From Gammaproteobacteria bacterium (GTDB lineage: Bacteria > Pseudomonadota > Gammaproteobacteria > Porifericomitales > Porifericomitaceae): a stretch of 61,009 bases of DNA. The position numbers and the translations under genes were made by a program. Every line of letters begins with the position of its first letter. The first letter of the stretch is position 1. The notes under the pieces were generated by a model. The model was not told the origin of the DNA. It made no database searches and saw only the letters and a program-made list of their open reading frames with translations. Of this stretch, positions 17,197 through 24,933 are shown in pieces. The stretch is taken from positions 1-61,009 of the forward strand of contig JAPPQA010000027.1 in NCBI GenBank assembly GCA_028817255.1, in the 5' to 3' direction.

Positions 17197-17709
17197 ATGG
17201 CAACGATAGACAGAGTGCTGGTCGGCGAGGCCCTAGTGGGAGAGGGCAACGAGGTCGCCCACGTGGACTTGATCATGGGGCCGAGGGGCAGTGCCGCCGA
17301 ATCGGCTTTCTGCAACGCGATCACCAACAATAAAGACGGCTTTACCAGCCTTCTGGCGGTGGTCGCTCCCAACCTGCCGTGCAAACCGCACACGCTCCTG
17401 GTTAACAAGGTGACGATCAAGGGGGCAAAGCAGGCGGTGCAGATGTTCGGCCCGGCGCAACGGGCGGTTTCCATGGCCGTCATGGACTGCGTCGAGGACG
17501 GCACCATTCCGGCGAACGAGGCGGAGGACATATTTATCTGTGTCGGGGTGTTCATCCACTGGCTGGCAGAGGACGACAACAAGGTCCAGGACTACAATTA
17601 CGAAGCGACCAAGCTCTCGATCAAGCGCGCGGTAGGCCAAGCCCCCAAGGCGTCCGAAGTGCTGAGCAAGCGCGGTAGCGCCGATCATCCTTTCCAGGCC
17701 CACTCCTGA
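17197..17709 (+). CDS. fae: Formaldehyde-activating enzyme
   Basis: This 170-residue enzyme catalyses condensation of formaldehyde with H4MPT to methylene-H4MPT. Length and sequence are canonical: VGEALVGEGNEVAHVDLIMG holds the catalytic His in EVAHVDL, followed by NLPCKPHTLLVNKVTIKG and QMFGPAQRAV. The ATG at 17197 has GGAGGG (17183-17188) 8 nt upstream, the strongest Shine-Dalgarno of the operon, fitting high expression. A GTG two codons earlier is in frame but less likely. It is the last gene before a strong terminator at 17845-17874. Confidence 0.97.
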   Translation: MATIDRVLVGEALVGEGNEVAHVDLIMGPRGSAAESAFCNAITNNKDGFTSLLAVVAPNLPCKPHTLLVNKVTIKGAKQAVQMFGPAQRAVSMAVMDCVEDGTIPANEAEDIFICVGVFIHWLAEDDNKVQDYNYEATKLSIKRAVGQAPKASEVLSKRGSADHPFQAHS

Positions 17710-17718
17710 GTCGCGCCG

Positions 17719-17820
17719 GTAACCGCACCTCTGAGTCCAGTGGCGTTCTTTCCTATGTAAAGAACGTCGGCAGTTACTACGGCCCTACGGCCCGTATAGC
17801 TGCGCAGAGACCGCGGTTAC
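17719..17820 (+). ncRNA. Candidate structured 3' RNA element after fae
   Basis: GTAACCGC (17719-17726) is the exact complement of GCGGTTAC (17813-17820), an 8-bp closing helix. Inside it lie a 10-bp hairpin with one G-U pair (17742-17751 with 17759-17768, loop CCTATGT) and a smaller TACGG/CCGTA stem (17778-17782 with 17792-17796). An intrinsic terminator follows 25 nt later. The arrangement resembles a branched RNA domain and could be a 3' UTR stabiliser or a 3'-derived small RNA. I recognise no known RNA family and no independent promoter. Confidence 0.35.
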
Positions 17821-17844
17821 GGTTTGCACTCAATGTTGTTTTGT

Positions 17845-17874
17845 CGCCCCGGCCCTGCCGGGGCGCTTTTTTTT
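17845..17874 (+). terminator. Rho-independent terminator of the mptG-mch-fae operon
   Basis: The 9-bp stem (C at 17845 plus GCCCCGGC at 17846-17853, paired with GCCGGGGC at 17857-17864 plus G) has a CCT loop and is followed by eight T residues (17867-17874). This is a textbook intrinsic terminator 136 nt after the fae stop. Confidence 0.92.
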
Positions 17875-18083
17875 GGGAATTCCAGATCCAAAGCCGCCAC
17901 CGCGGACCGGCGTTCCAAGATGCATGAGAGCACCCGTTCCGGGGCGCTATCGGGCAGCAGCCGTCAATGAACGCACGGTGGTGGTTCTCGGCCGCAAAAA
18001 CCCTGTGGGGAGGCGGCAGTCGTGCATGTGCGGGGGCATATTGCCAGCGGCGTGAGACACGGATTCATGGCCGGTTCCATAAT

Positions 18084-18761
18084 TCATGCTTCAAGCGCCG
18101 CTAACTCCGCGGGAGACACTTGGCGTCGGTGCAGGGTGGTGGCCGCCAAGGCGCCGGCAATGCCGAATTGGCGCAGGGAGCGCAGATCGGCCGCGTCGCG
18201 CACCCCTCCGGCTGCGTACAGCCTGTTTGCCGGGAGCCGCCTGGACAGCCGGCGCAACAGTGGGCGGTCGGGGCCCCGATGCCTGCCGACGCGGTGCAAT
18301 GCCATAACGATAATCTCTTGCGGCCAGATTTCTGCCCGGGCAAGCCAGGCAGCGCCGCCCAGCAGCCGCCCAGCACGGAAATCCAGCGACAGGATCGCTT
18401 TCCGCCTCTCTTGCTGAGACAGTTTTTCCGGCATCAGTTTCGACTCGCTGCCCAGTACGCGCCGCAGATTGTTGCCGAAGGGCAACGGCGCATTCCCGCA
18501 GTCCAGCCAGAAGCTTACCTGTGGGAAGCGCCTCGCCAGGACGGCGATGCAATCCGTCTGGCCGGGCCCTCCTTGCAAGGCATCCAGGTCCGCAAGGTAG
18601 AGCCGCCGGAACGGGTAGTAATCGAGTAGCGCCGCCACCACCGTAGCGGCCTCTGCGCCGCCACACAACTCCGAATGCAATGGCGGGTAGTCGGCGCGGG
18701 CGCCGCCATGGGCATGCACTGCCTGGCCGGCGCACAGGTCAACCGCGGGGATCACGATCAT
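18084..18761 (-). CDS. HisA-related (COG1411-like) TIM-barrel protein
   Basis: This 225-residue protein resembles phosphoribosyl isomerase HisA/HisF. It starts MIVIPAVDLCAGQAVHA, continues with RRLYLADLDALQGG and ends with a phosphate-binding-like GGVRDAADLRSL and GIAGALAATTL. The HisA-related COG1411 group is typical of methanogens and H4MPT-using methylotrophs and is not the histidine pathway enzyme. No other his genes are nearby. The ATG at 18761 matches the HisA-type beginning; a TTG at 18776 is possible but adds five unrelated residues. It is convergent with the fae operon and probably takes part in C1-cofactor synthesis, though its reaction is unproven. Confidence 0.78.
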   Translation of the reverse strand: MIVIPAVDLCAGQAVHAHGGARADYPPLHSELCGGAEAATVVAALLDYYPFRRLYLADLDALQGGPGQTDCIAVLARRFPQVSFWLDCGNAPLPFGNNLRRVLGSESKLMPEKLSQQERRKAILSLDFRAGRLLGGAAWLARAEIWPQEIIVMALHRVGRHRGPDRPLLRRLSRRLPANRLYAAGGVRDAADLRSLRQFGIAGALAATTLHRRQVSPAELAALEA

Positions 18762-18794
18762 GGGCGGCTCGTACAACGCTCACTTTTTGCCTCG

Positions 18795-19712
18795 CTACTG
18801 CCTTGTCGCATTGCTTGTCTCTTCTTTTCCCCGTGGCGGGGCGGCGAGCCGGTTCCCCGCCTTGCCCGGGTCATATACGGGCCTGTGCATGGGCCGGGTG
18901 CGTAGCGTTCCCGCCATTTCCCGGCGAATGCGCTCGCGCGCCAGCCTTACGTAGGGCGTGCATACCTCGGCGCCGGCGCCCCGCCTGTTGTGCCTGAGCG
19001 CCGCGACGATACTCGTTCCCGTCCCCAGGAACGGGTCCAGCACCCAATCGTTTTCGGCGGTCATCGAGAGCACGAGCCGCTCGATTAACTCTGCCGGGAA
19101 CTGGCAGGGATGTTCGGTTTTCTCCACATGGTTGTTTTTGACATTGGGAATCGCCCACAGGTCGCCCGGGTTTTTCCCCAGGGGGTTGCAGGAATATTCG
19201 CCGGCCCGGGGGCCCCTGAAGTATTTCTTGCCGGGATATTTTTGGGGAACCCGCACCGGGTCGAGGTTGAAGATATAACGGTCGGTTTTGGTGAACCAGG
19301 CGATCGTTTCGTACCTCCCGGAAAAACGCTTGTTGCAATGCAGCCCATGCTCGAAATGCCAAATAATGCGATTTCTCATCTTTAGGCCGCGGTTCTCGAA
19401 TAGTGGGTATAGCGCCGTGTCCAGCGGAACGATGGCCCCGTCCCGCACGTAGTTGCCGACTTGCCAACAGATGCTGCCGGCCGGAGAGAGAACGCGAATG
19501 CATTCCCCGATGACCGCATCCTGCTGTTTCAGGTACGTATCCAGTCGCAGCTTTTTTTCGTATTCCTTGCCCAGGTTGTAGGGGGGCGATGTAACTACCA
19601 GCTGGATGGATTCGTCGGGGACCTGTTTGAGCAATTCCCTGCAGTCCCCCGGGAACACGACCGCCCGTCCGTCGGCGGCGAAACGCTTGCGGATCGGAAA
19701 AAGCGCGGGCAT
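18795..19712 (-). CDS. Orphan DNA methyltransferase (N4-cytosine or N6-adenine type)
   Basis: This 305-residue SAM-dependent DNA amino-methyltransferase has catalytic motif IV, TSPPYNLG, at residues 41-48. It precedes the SAM-binding motif I, DPFLGTGTSIVAA, near 222-234, which is the beta-class order. TSPPY is frequent in N4-cytosine enzymes but N6-adenine specificity is not excluded. No restriction endonuclease gene flanks it, so it appears solitary. The gene starts with ATG at 19712 with no Shine-Dalgarno, and a TATA-like sequence lies a few nt upstream. The last 35 residues are non-conserved. Its nearest neighbours are a HisA-related gene and nrdB. Confidence 0.87.
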   Translation of the reverse strand: MPALFPIRKRFAADGRAVVFPGDCRELLKQVPDESIQLVVTSPPYNLGKEYEKKLRLDTYLKQQDAVIGECIRVLSPAGSICWQVGNYVRDGAIVPLDTALYPLFENRGLKMRNRIIWHFEHGLHCNKRFSGRYETIAWFTKTDRYIFNLDPVRVPQKYPGKKYFRGPRAGEYSCNPLGKNPGDLWAIPNVKNNHVEKTEHPCQFPAELIERLVLSMTAENDWVLDPFLGTGTSIVAALRHNRRGAGAEVCTPYVRLARERIRREMAGTLRTRPMHRPVYDPGKAGNRLAAPPRGKEETSNATRQ

Positions 19713-19826
19713 TTGCGCTATATCGTGTTGGCCAGGGACCGCCGCATGGCTCGCTTCGTTTATCCGCCTGCCGGTAATGCGAGTCTATCGCAATAGGGCC
19801 AAAAGCCGCCGCGCCGCTGGAAACCG

Positions 19827-19925
19827 GGGCGGGCCGCTGGCGCGACGGCCCGCCCTGGCGGAATAAGAAGGCCTGGCATCAGACAGGCAGGCGATACCAG
19901 GCAAGGACCGAATTCCCTTTCGGTC
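19827..19925. other. Inverted repeats downstream of nrdB
   Basis: Two stem-loops lie in the gap after the nrdB stop. One is GGGCGGGCCG (19827-19836) with CGGCCCGCCC (19846-19855), a 10-bp stem. The other is GACCGAA (19906-19912) with TTCGGTC (19919-19925). Neither is followed by a good T tract on the nrdB strand, so they are possible but weak transcript-end structures. Confidence 0.35.
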
Positions 19926-19936
19926 AGCGATCATTG

Positions 19937-21103
19937 CTAGTCCCAGTTCAGCGCGCCACCGCTCTGGTACTCTGTCACCCGTGTCTCGAAGAAGTTTTTT
20001 TCCTTCTTAAGATCGATCATCTCGCTCATCCAGGGGAACGGGTTGGTTGCGCCCGCGTACTGTTCGGGCAGGCCGATCTGGGCACAGCGACGGTTGGCAA
20101 TGAATTGCAGGTAACCAGAGAACATCCGGGCATTCAGCCCCAGGATCCCCCGCGGCATGGTGTCGTGGGCATAGCGCGTCTCCAACTCCACGCCCTTGCG
20201 GATCATCTCGACGCTTTCCTGCTTCATTGCGTCGTCCCAAAGCCGTGGATTTTCAATCTTGATCTGGTTGATGACATCGATCCCGAAGTTCATGTGCATA
20301 GATTCGTCGCGCAGGATGTACTGGAACTGTTCGGCGCAACCGGTCAGCTTGTTGCGCCGGCCCAGGGAAAGCACCTGCACGAAGCCTACGTAGAAGAAGA
20401 TGCCCTCGAAAATTACATAGAAGGCGATCAAATCCCGCAGTAGTCGCCGGTCGGCGGCCAGGGTGCCGGTGTGGAACTCAGGGTCGCCCAGGCTGTCCGT
20501 GTAGCGCATCGCCCAGGCGGCCTTGTCGTGTATGGAGGGGATCTCGCGGTACATGTTGAATACCTCCATCTCGTCGAGTCCCAGAGATTCCACGCAGTAC
20601 TGGTAGGCATGGGTGTGCACCGCTTCCTCGAAGGCCTGGCGCAACAGGTATTGCCGGCATTCCGGATTGGTAATGTGGCGATAGACCGCCAGCACCAGAT
20701 TGTTGGCTACCAGCGAGTCGGCCGAGGAGAAAAAGCCCAGATTACGCTTGAGGATGGTGCGTTCGTCTTCGCTCAGGCCATTGGGATCCCGCCACAGGGC
20801 GATGTCGGCGTTCATGTTGATTTCCTGCGGCATCCAATGGTTGGCGCAGGCGTCCAGGTACTTCTGCCAGGCCCATTTATACTTCAGGGGCACGAGTTGA
20901 TTGAGATCGGCGCGGCAGTTGATCATTTGCTTGTCGTCCACGGTGACGCGCCGAGCGCCAAATTCCACTTCCTCCAGGCCGGTTACGCCGCTACTGCCGC
21001 GGTTGCCGCTGCCCTCCTGGGCGGCGGGGGCGGGCGCGTCGGTGTCGGTCCATGGCCGTTCGGGTTGCGGCGTCGCAGACGCCGTGTTGTTCCATTCCAG
21101 CAT
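19937..21103 (-). CDS. nrdB: Ribonucleotide reductase class Ia, beta subunit
   Basis: This 388-residue subunit holds the diiron-tyrosyl radical cofactor for deoxynucleotide synthesis. Ligands can be placed by motif: Asp129 in FFSSADS, Glu160 and His163 in EEAVHTHAY, Glu in IFEGIFFY, and Glu/His in LRDESMHMNF. Tyr167 occupies the radical position, so it is not the Tyr-less Ic type. The C-terminal tail GALNWD would dock on NrdA. The ATG at 21103 has AGGAGG 8 nt upstream. It follows nrdA by 25 nt in one operon. The first 40 residues are a Pro/Ala/Ser-rich extension of unknown role. Confidence 0.96.
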   Translation of the reverse strand: MLEWNNTASATPQPERPWTDTDAPAPAAQEGSGNRGSSGVTGLEEVEFGARRVTVDDKQMINCRADLNQLVPLKYKWAWQKYLDACANHWMPQEINMNADIALWRDPNGLSEDERTILKRNLGFFSSADSLVANNLVLAVYRHITNPECRQYLLRQAFEEAVHTHAYQYCVESLGLDEMEVFNMYREIPSIHDKAAWAMRYTDSLGDPEFHTGTLAADRRLLRDLIAFYVIFEGIFFYVGFVQVLSLGRRNKLTGCAEQFQYILRDESMHMNFGIDVINQIKIENPRLWDDAMKQESVEMIRKGVELETRYAHDTMPRGILGLNARMFSGYLQFIANRRCAQIGLPEQYAGATNPFPWMSEMIDLKKEKNFFETRVTEYQSGGALNWD

Positions 21104-21128
21104 GATGTTGTCCTCCTGGTTCCCCTAG

Positions 21129-24005
21129 TTATTGACAGGATTCGCACTCGCCGTCGTGCAGAGCGCAGACCTCCGGTACGGTCTGTACCGAGTTCAATGG
21201 GTTGGCGTCGCGCCGCCCCTTCTCCGTGGTGCTTTTTTCGACATGGGTGGCGCCGATGCTGCGCAGATAGTAGGTGGTTTTCAGCCCGCGCCGCCATGCC
21301 AGTTTGTACAGTTCATCCAGATTTTTTCCGTCAGGGGCGGCCGCATACAGGTTCAGCGACTGCGCCTGATCCAGCCACTTCTGCCGCCGAGCCCCCGCCT
21401 CTACCAGCCAGCGTGAATCGATCTCGAAGGCGGTGGTATAGAGTTCCTTCAGGTTGGCAGGGATGCGGTCCGCTTGTTGCACACTGCCATCGAAGTACTT
21501 GAGATCGTTGACCATAACTTCGTCCCACAGACTCAATTTCTTGAGATCGCGCACCAGGTAGGGGTTGACGACGGTGAACTCGCCGGACAGATTGGATTTG
21601 ACGAACAGGTTCTGATAGGTAGGCTCGATCGATTGGGAGACACCGCAGATGTTCGAGATCGTCGCCGTTGGGGCGATCGCCATGCAGTTTGAGTTGCGCA
21701 TCCCAAGCTGCCGCACCCGCTCCCGGAGGGTGTCCCAGTCCAGGGTCCGGTCCGTGTTGACCTCCAGGTACTCGCCCCGGTCCCGGGCCAACAGCGAGAT
21801 AGAATCTATGGGCAGGATGCCCTGGCTCCACAACGAGCCTGGGAAGCTGCTGTAAGTGCCGCGCTCTTCCGCCAATTCAGAGGAACTTCGGATCGCATAG
21901 TAACTGATTGCCTCCATGCTGCTGTCGGCGAACGCTACCGCCTTTTCGGAGGCGTAGGGGATGCGCAGTTTGTACAGGGAGTCCTGGAAGCCCATTATTC
22001 CCAGGCCCACGGGGCGGTGCCGCAGGTTGGCCTGGCGCGCCGCCCGCACCGTGTAGTAGTTGTAGTCTATGACGTTGTCCAGCATGCGCATGGCGGTGCG
22101 CACGGTTCTCTCCAGCTTGGCATGGTCCAGCCCCTGCTCGTTGACGTGTTGCGCGAGGTTGACCGAGCCCAGGTTGCAGACGGCGATCTCGTCACTGGAA
22201 GTGTTCAGCGTGATCTCCGTGCACAGATTGGAACAGTGAATGACCCCGGCATGCTGTTGGGGGGAGCGCAGGTTGCAGGAATCCTTGAAGGTAAGCCAGG
22301 GATGGCCTGTCTCGTAGAGCATGGTGAGCATCTTGCGCCACAGGGCGACGGCGCGGATGCGTTGGCAGTTACGCAGCTTCCCTTCCTGCGCCCGTTGCTC
22401 GTACTCAAGGTAGCGCTGCTCGAACCGCAAACCGTAGAGGTCGTGCAAGTCGGGCGCCTCGTTCGGGGAGAGCAAGAGCCACTCCCCATCCTCGCAGACG
22501 CGCTTGAGAAACAAATCCGGTACCCAGCAGGCCGTGTTCATGTCGTGGGTGCGCCGCCGATCGTCGCCGGTATTTTTCCGCAGCTCCAGAAATTCTTCGA
22601 TATCCAGGTGCCAGGCCTCAAGGTAGGAGCAAATGGCCCCTTTGCGTTTGCCGCCCTGGTTGACCGCAACGGCGGTATCGTTGACTACCTTGAGGAACGG
22701 CACGACTCCCTGCGACTGGCCGTTGGTGCCGCGGATATGGGCGCCCATGGCCCGCACGTTGGTCCAGTCGTTGCCCAGGCCGCCGGCGTACTTCGACAGC
22801 ATGGCATCGTCCCGGATGGCGCTGTATATGCCCTCCAAGTCGTCCGGCACGGTGGTCAGGTAGCAACTCGAGAGCTGCGGGCGGCAGGTCCCCGAGTTGA
22901 ATAGGGTAGGGGTGGAGCTCATGAAGTCGAAAGCGGACAGCAAGCGGTAGAACTCAATGGCATATTGATCCCGTTCCACCTCGTGGAGGGCGAGGCCCAT
23001 CGCTACCCGCATGAAGAAGGCCTGGGGCAATTCCAGACGCACTTCTTCGCGGTGGATAAAGTAACGGTCGTAAAGAGTTTGCAGCCCCAGGTAGTTGATC
23101 CGCAGGTCGCGATCGATGTCCAGAGCGGCGCCGAGCTTTCCCAGATCGTATTGCTTAAGCTGCGGGTCCAGCAATCCGGTCGCTACTCCCTCCTCAATGT
23201 ATTTGGAGAAATACTCCGGGTATAACTCTTTCATTTCCTTGCGGGTGGGGGAAAGCGGCCGGTCCAGAACATGGCTTACGGCCTCGCGGCGCAGACCGTG
23301 CAGCAACAGCCTGGCGGCTACGTAGGAGTAGTTCGGCTCCTGTTCGATCTGAGCGCGGGCGCCCATGACCAGCGCTGTCTCCAGCTCGCTTATGCTGGCG
23401 CCGTCGTACAAGTTGTCCAGCGCCCCGCTGAGGACTTGCTCTGCGTCCACTGCCTCCAGTCCCTGGCAGGCCTCGGCGACGATGGCGCGCAACCGCTTCT
23501 TGTCCAGCGGTTTTCGCTGACCGTCGGGGAAGAGTACGGTCAGGGAAGGGCTCTTCCCTCCCTTCTCCTTGCCCTTGCGACGGGCCCTCTCGCGGGCGCG
23601 GTCTTCGCGGTAGATAACATAGGCGCGCGCGACCTTGTGTTCTCCTGCCCGCATTAAGGCCAGCTCGACCTGGTCCTGAATGTCCTCGATAGCCAGCGTG
23701 CCGCCAGTAGGATAGCGGCGGTGCAGAGCCTGGACCACTTGCCGGCTTAACCGCTCCACGGTCTCGTGGACCCGTTTGGAAGCGGCCGCGTTCCCTCCCT
23801 CCACGGCCAGGAAGGCCTTGGTCACGGCCACTTCGATTTTGCTGGTATCGAAGGGAGTGACCTTGCCGTTGCGCCGGATTACCCGGGATTGGCCCGGACG
23901 ATGCGCCAGGAGCTCCGCCTCGTCGCCCGTAAAATCCTGCCGTTTCTCCCAGCCGGGAGCTGCCTTTGCTCCTGCTCCCGACCGATTTTCGGAAAGTGTA
24001 GTCAT
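21129..24005 (-). CDS. nrdA: Ribonucleotide reductase class Ia, alpha subunit with two ATP-cones
   Basis: This 958-residue catalytic subunit reduces ribonucleoside diphosphates. It begins with two ATP-cone domains (about residues 40-130 and 150-245), which is longer than the single-cone E. coli enzyme and similar to the Pseudomonas form. The active-site cysteines appear in NSGTCRPQLSSC and in CTEITLNTSSDEIAVCN. The C-terminal swinging pair is in DGECESCQ. The ATG at 24005 lies about 98 nt downstream of a predicted start point controlled by NrdR boxes. nrdB follows after 25 nt. Confidence 0.96.
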   Translation of the reverse strand: MTTLSENRSGAGAKAAPGWEKRQDFTGDEAELLAHRPGQSRVIRRNGKVTPFDTSKIEVAVTKAFLAVEGGNAAASKRVHETVERLSRQVVQALHRRYPTGGTLAIEDIQDQVELALMRAGEHKVARAYVIYREDRARERARRKGKEKGGKSPSLTVLFPDGQRKPLDKKRLRAIVAEACQGLEAVDAEQVLSGALDNLYDGASISELETALVMGARAQIEQEPNYSYVAARLLLHGLRREAVSHVLDRPLSPTRKEMKELYPEYFSKYIEEGVATGLLDPQLKQYDLGKLGAALDIDRDLRINYLGLQTLYDRYFIHREEVRLELPQAFFMRVAMGLALHEVERDQYAIEFYRLLSAFDFMSSTPTLFNSGTCRPQLSSCYLTTVPDDLEGIYSAIRDDAMLSKYAGGLGNDWTNVRAMGAHIRGTNGQSQGVVPFLKVVNDTAVAVNQGGKRKGAICSYLEAWHLDIEEFLELRKNTGDDRRRTHDMNTACWVPDLFLKRVCEDGEWLLLSPNEAPDLHDLYGLRFEQRYLEYEQRAQEGKLRNCQRIRAVALWRKMLTMLYETGHPWLTFKDSCNLRSPQQHAGVIHCSNLCTEITLNTSSDEIAVCNLGSVNLAQHVNEQGLDHAKLERTVRTAMRMLDNVIDYNYYTVRAARQANLRHRPVGLGIMGFQDSLYKLRIPYASEKAVAFADSSMEAISYYAIRSSSELAEERGTYSSFPGSLWSQGILPIDSISLLARDRGEYLEVNTDRTLDWDTLRERVRQLGMRNSNCMAIAPTATISNICGVSQSIEPTYQNLFVKSNLSGEFTVVNPYLVRDLKKLSLWDEVMVNDLKYFDGSVQQADRIPANLKELYTTAFEIDSRWLVEAGARRQKWLDQAQSLNLYAAAPDGKNLDELYKLAWRRGLKTTYYLRSIGATHVEKSTTEKGRRDANPLNSVQTVPEVCALHDGECESCQ

Positions 24006-24110
24006 CTTCTATACCCCGTATCCCGAACCGGCCATATCCAGAACCAGTCTTTGCTTGACTGCGTCCCCCGGTTTCCGGTTGCCCTGGTTCCCAATAGTGG
24101 ACATTGCGCC

Positions 24111-24139
24111 AGTGTAGCGCCACTATATCTTGTGGTCAA
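24111..24139 (-). promoter_or_regulatory. Sigma70 promoter of nrdAB
   Basis: On the minus strand TTGACC (24139-24134) is separated by exactly 17 nt from TACACT (24116-24111). The -35 matches 5 of 6 positions and the -10 matches 4 of 6. NrdR box 1 lies inside the spacer and touches the -35, so bound repressor would block RNA polymerase. The transcription start would be near 24104. Confidence 0.72.
24120..24135 (-). promoter_or_regulatory. NrdR box 1
   Basis: CCACTATATCTTGTGG is a near-palindrome matching the NrdR consensus core (C-W-A-T-A-T-x-T-W-G). It overlaps the nrdAB promoter. NrdR is the nucleotide-sensing repressor of ribonucleotide reductase operons. Confidence 0.82.
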
Positions 24140-24150
24140 CCCGTCCGGAA

Positions 24151-24166
24151 GAGGCAAATATTGTGT
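24151..24166 (-). promoter_or_regulatory. NrdR box 2
   Basis: GAGGCAAATATTGTGT matches the NrdR consensus well in its right half (AAATATTGTGT) but poorly on the left. Its centre is exactly 31 bp from that of box 1. NrdR sites are typically paired about three helical turns apart, and that spacing is the main support. Confidence 0.72.
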
Positions 24167-24371
24167 TTATTCCCGTGGAAACCCTGGGGAGGGTCTGTGG
24201 ACAGGATGGGTATGGCGCGCATGGGAGGCCGCTGGCCGCTCCGGGGCGCTGTCTAGTTGCGTCCCGGGGGGGCGTCCAGGACGATGCTGCTGTTCCCGGT
24301 TCGGCAATTATGCCGAAGGCCCTTGACGGCTTGGCGTGCGCCCGCTGCGTCCGGCCCTGAAGGCGCCGGTC

Positions 24372-24794
24372 TTACGGCGAAGCGGCAGAGGAGGAAAGGG
24401 TTGAAGGGGTCCAGTCCGGGCGACGGTACTCTATTGCCACGGTGGTCTGGATGCCGCCGCGGGCGTTAAAGCGGGCGGTGAGATGCAGGAAGCGTGGCGC
24501 CAATACCGCTTTCAGGTCGTCCAGGATGCGATTGCTGACCGCCTCGTGGAAGGTTCCCAGGTCGCGATAAGAATGGATATAGAGCTTCAACGACTTCAGT
24601 TCGATGCAAAGCGCTTCGGGCACGTAATCCAGTTCGAGCACGGCGAAATCGGGTTGACCCGTGCGCGGACAGAGGCAGGTGAACTCGGGGATGCGGATGT
24701 GCAGGGTATAGTCCCGCTCCGGCGAGGGATTAGGGAAACACTCCAAAATCTTGCGCCTGGTTCTTGCTGCTGTTTTCTGCTCTTTCGCACTCAC
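24372..24794 (-). CDS. queF: NADPH-dependent 7-cyano-7-deazaguanine reductase
   Basis: This 140-residue short-form QueF reduces preQ0 to preQ1 in queuosine synthesis. The catalytic Cys42 sits in FTCLCPRTGQPDFA. The family signature follows as IELKSLKLYIHSYRD with the adjacent GTFHEAV. The start is GTG at 24794; there is no ATG in frame and the Shine-Dalgarno is weak. It is divergent from smc (140-nt gap). No other queuosine gene is in the window. Confidence 0.93.
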   Translation of the reverse strand: MSAKEQKTAARTRRKILECFPNPSPERDYTLHIRIPEFTCLCPRTGQPDFAVLELDYVPEALCIELKSLKLYIHSYRDLGTFHEAVSNRILDDLKAVLAPRFLHLTARFNARGGIQTTVAIEYRRPDWTPSTLSSSAASP

Positions 24795-24933
24795 GTTCAG
24801 CCACGCTTTGCTATGCCGTTACGACCCCTCCCGCAAGGGCGGCGTCCGTCCCATTTGCATACTTATTATCCCACAGGCCGTTCCGGGGGGCGATCCTTGC
24901 CTCCCTCCCGGTAAGCCGGTATTTTGTCAGGCC

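Larger units (their letters stand above)
17710..18083 (+). other. Non-coding region downstream of fae
   Basis: No gene is supported in these 374 nt. The first part (17710-17874) is the fae 3' region, with several complementary segments and a strong terminator. The remaining 209 nt, up to the convergent HisA-related stop at 18084, show nothing recognisable. Confidence 0.6.
24006..24371. other. Intergenic region between queF and nrdA
   Basis: These 366 nt contain the nrdA promoter and NrdR boxes (24111-24166). They also hold a 7-of-9 match to a DnaA box (CTGTCCACA on the minus strand, 24193-24201). A stem-loop, TTCGGC-AATTAT-GCCGAA (24300-24317), lies downstream of queF but has no T tract. No gene is supported. 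Confidence 0.6.

Noticed and set aside
17710..17844. tRNA or riboswitch downstream of fae
   Set aside because: No acceptor stem with CCA or T-loop/anticodon pattern fits. No rightward gene follows that a riboswitch could control.
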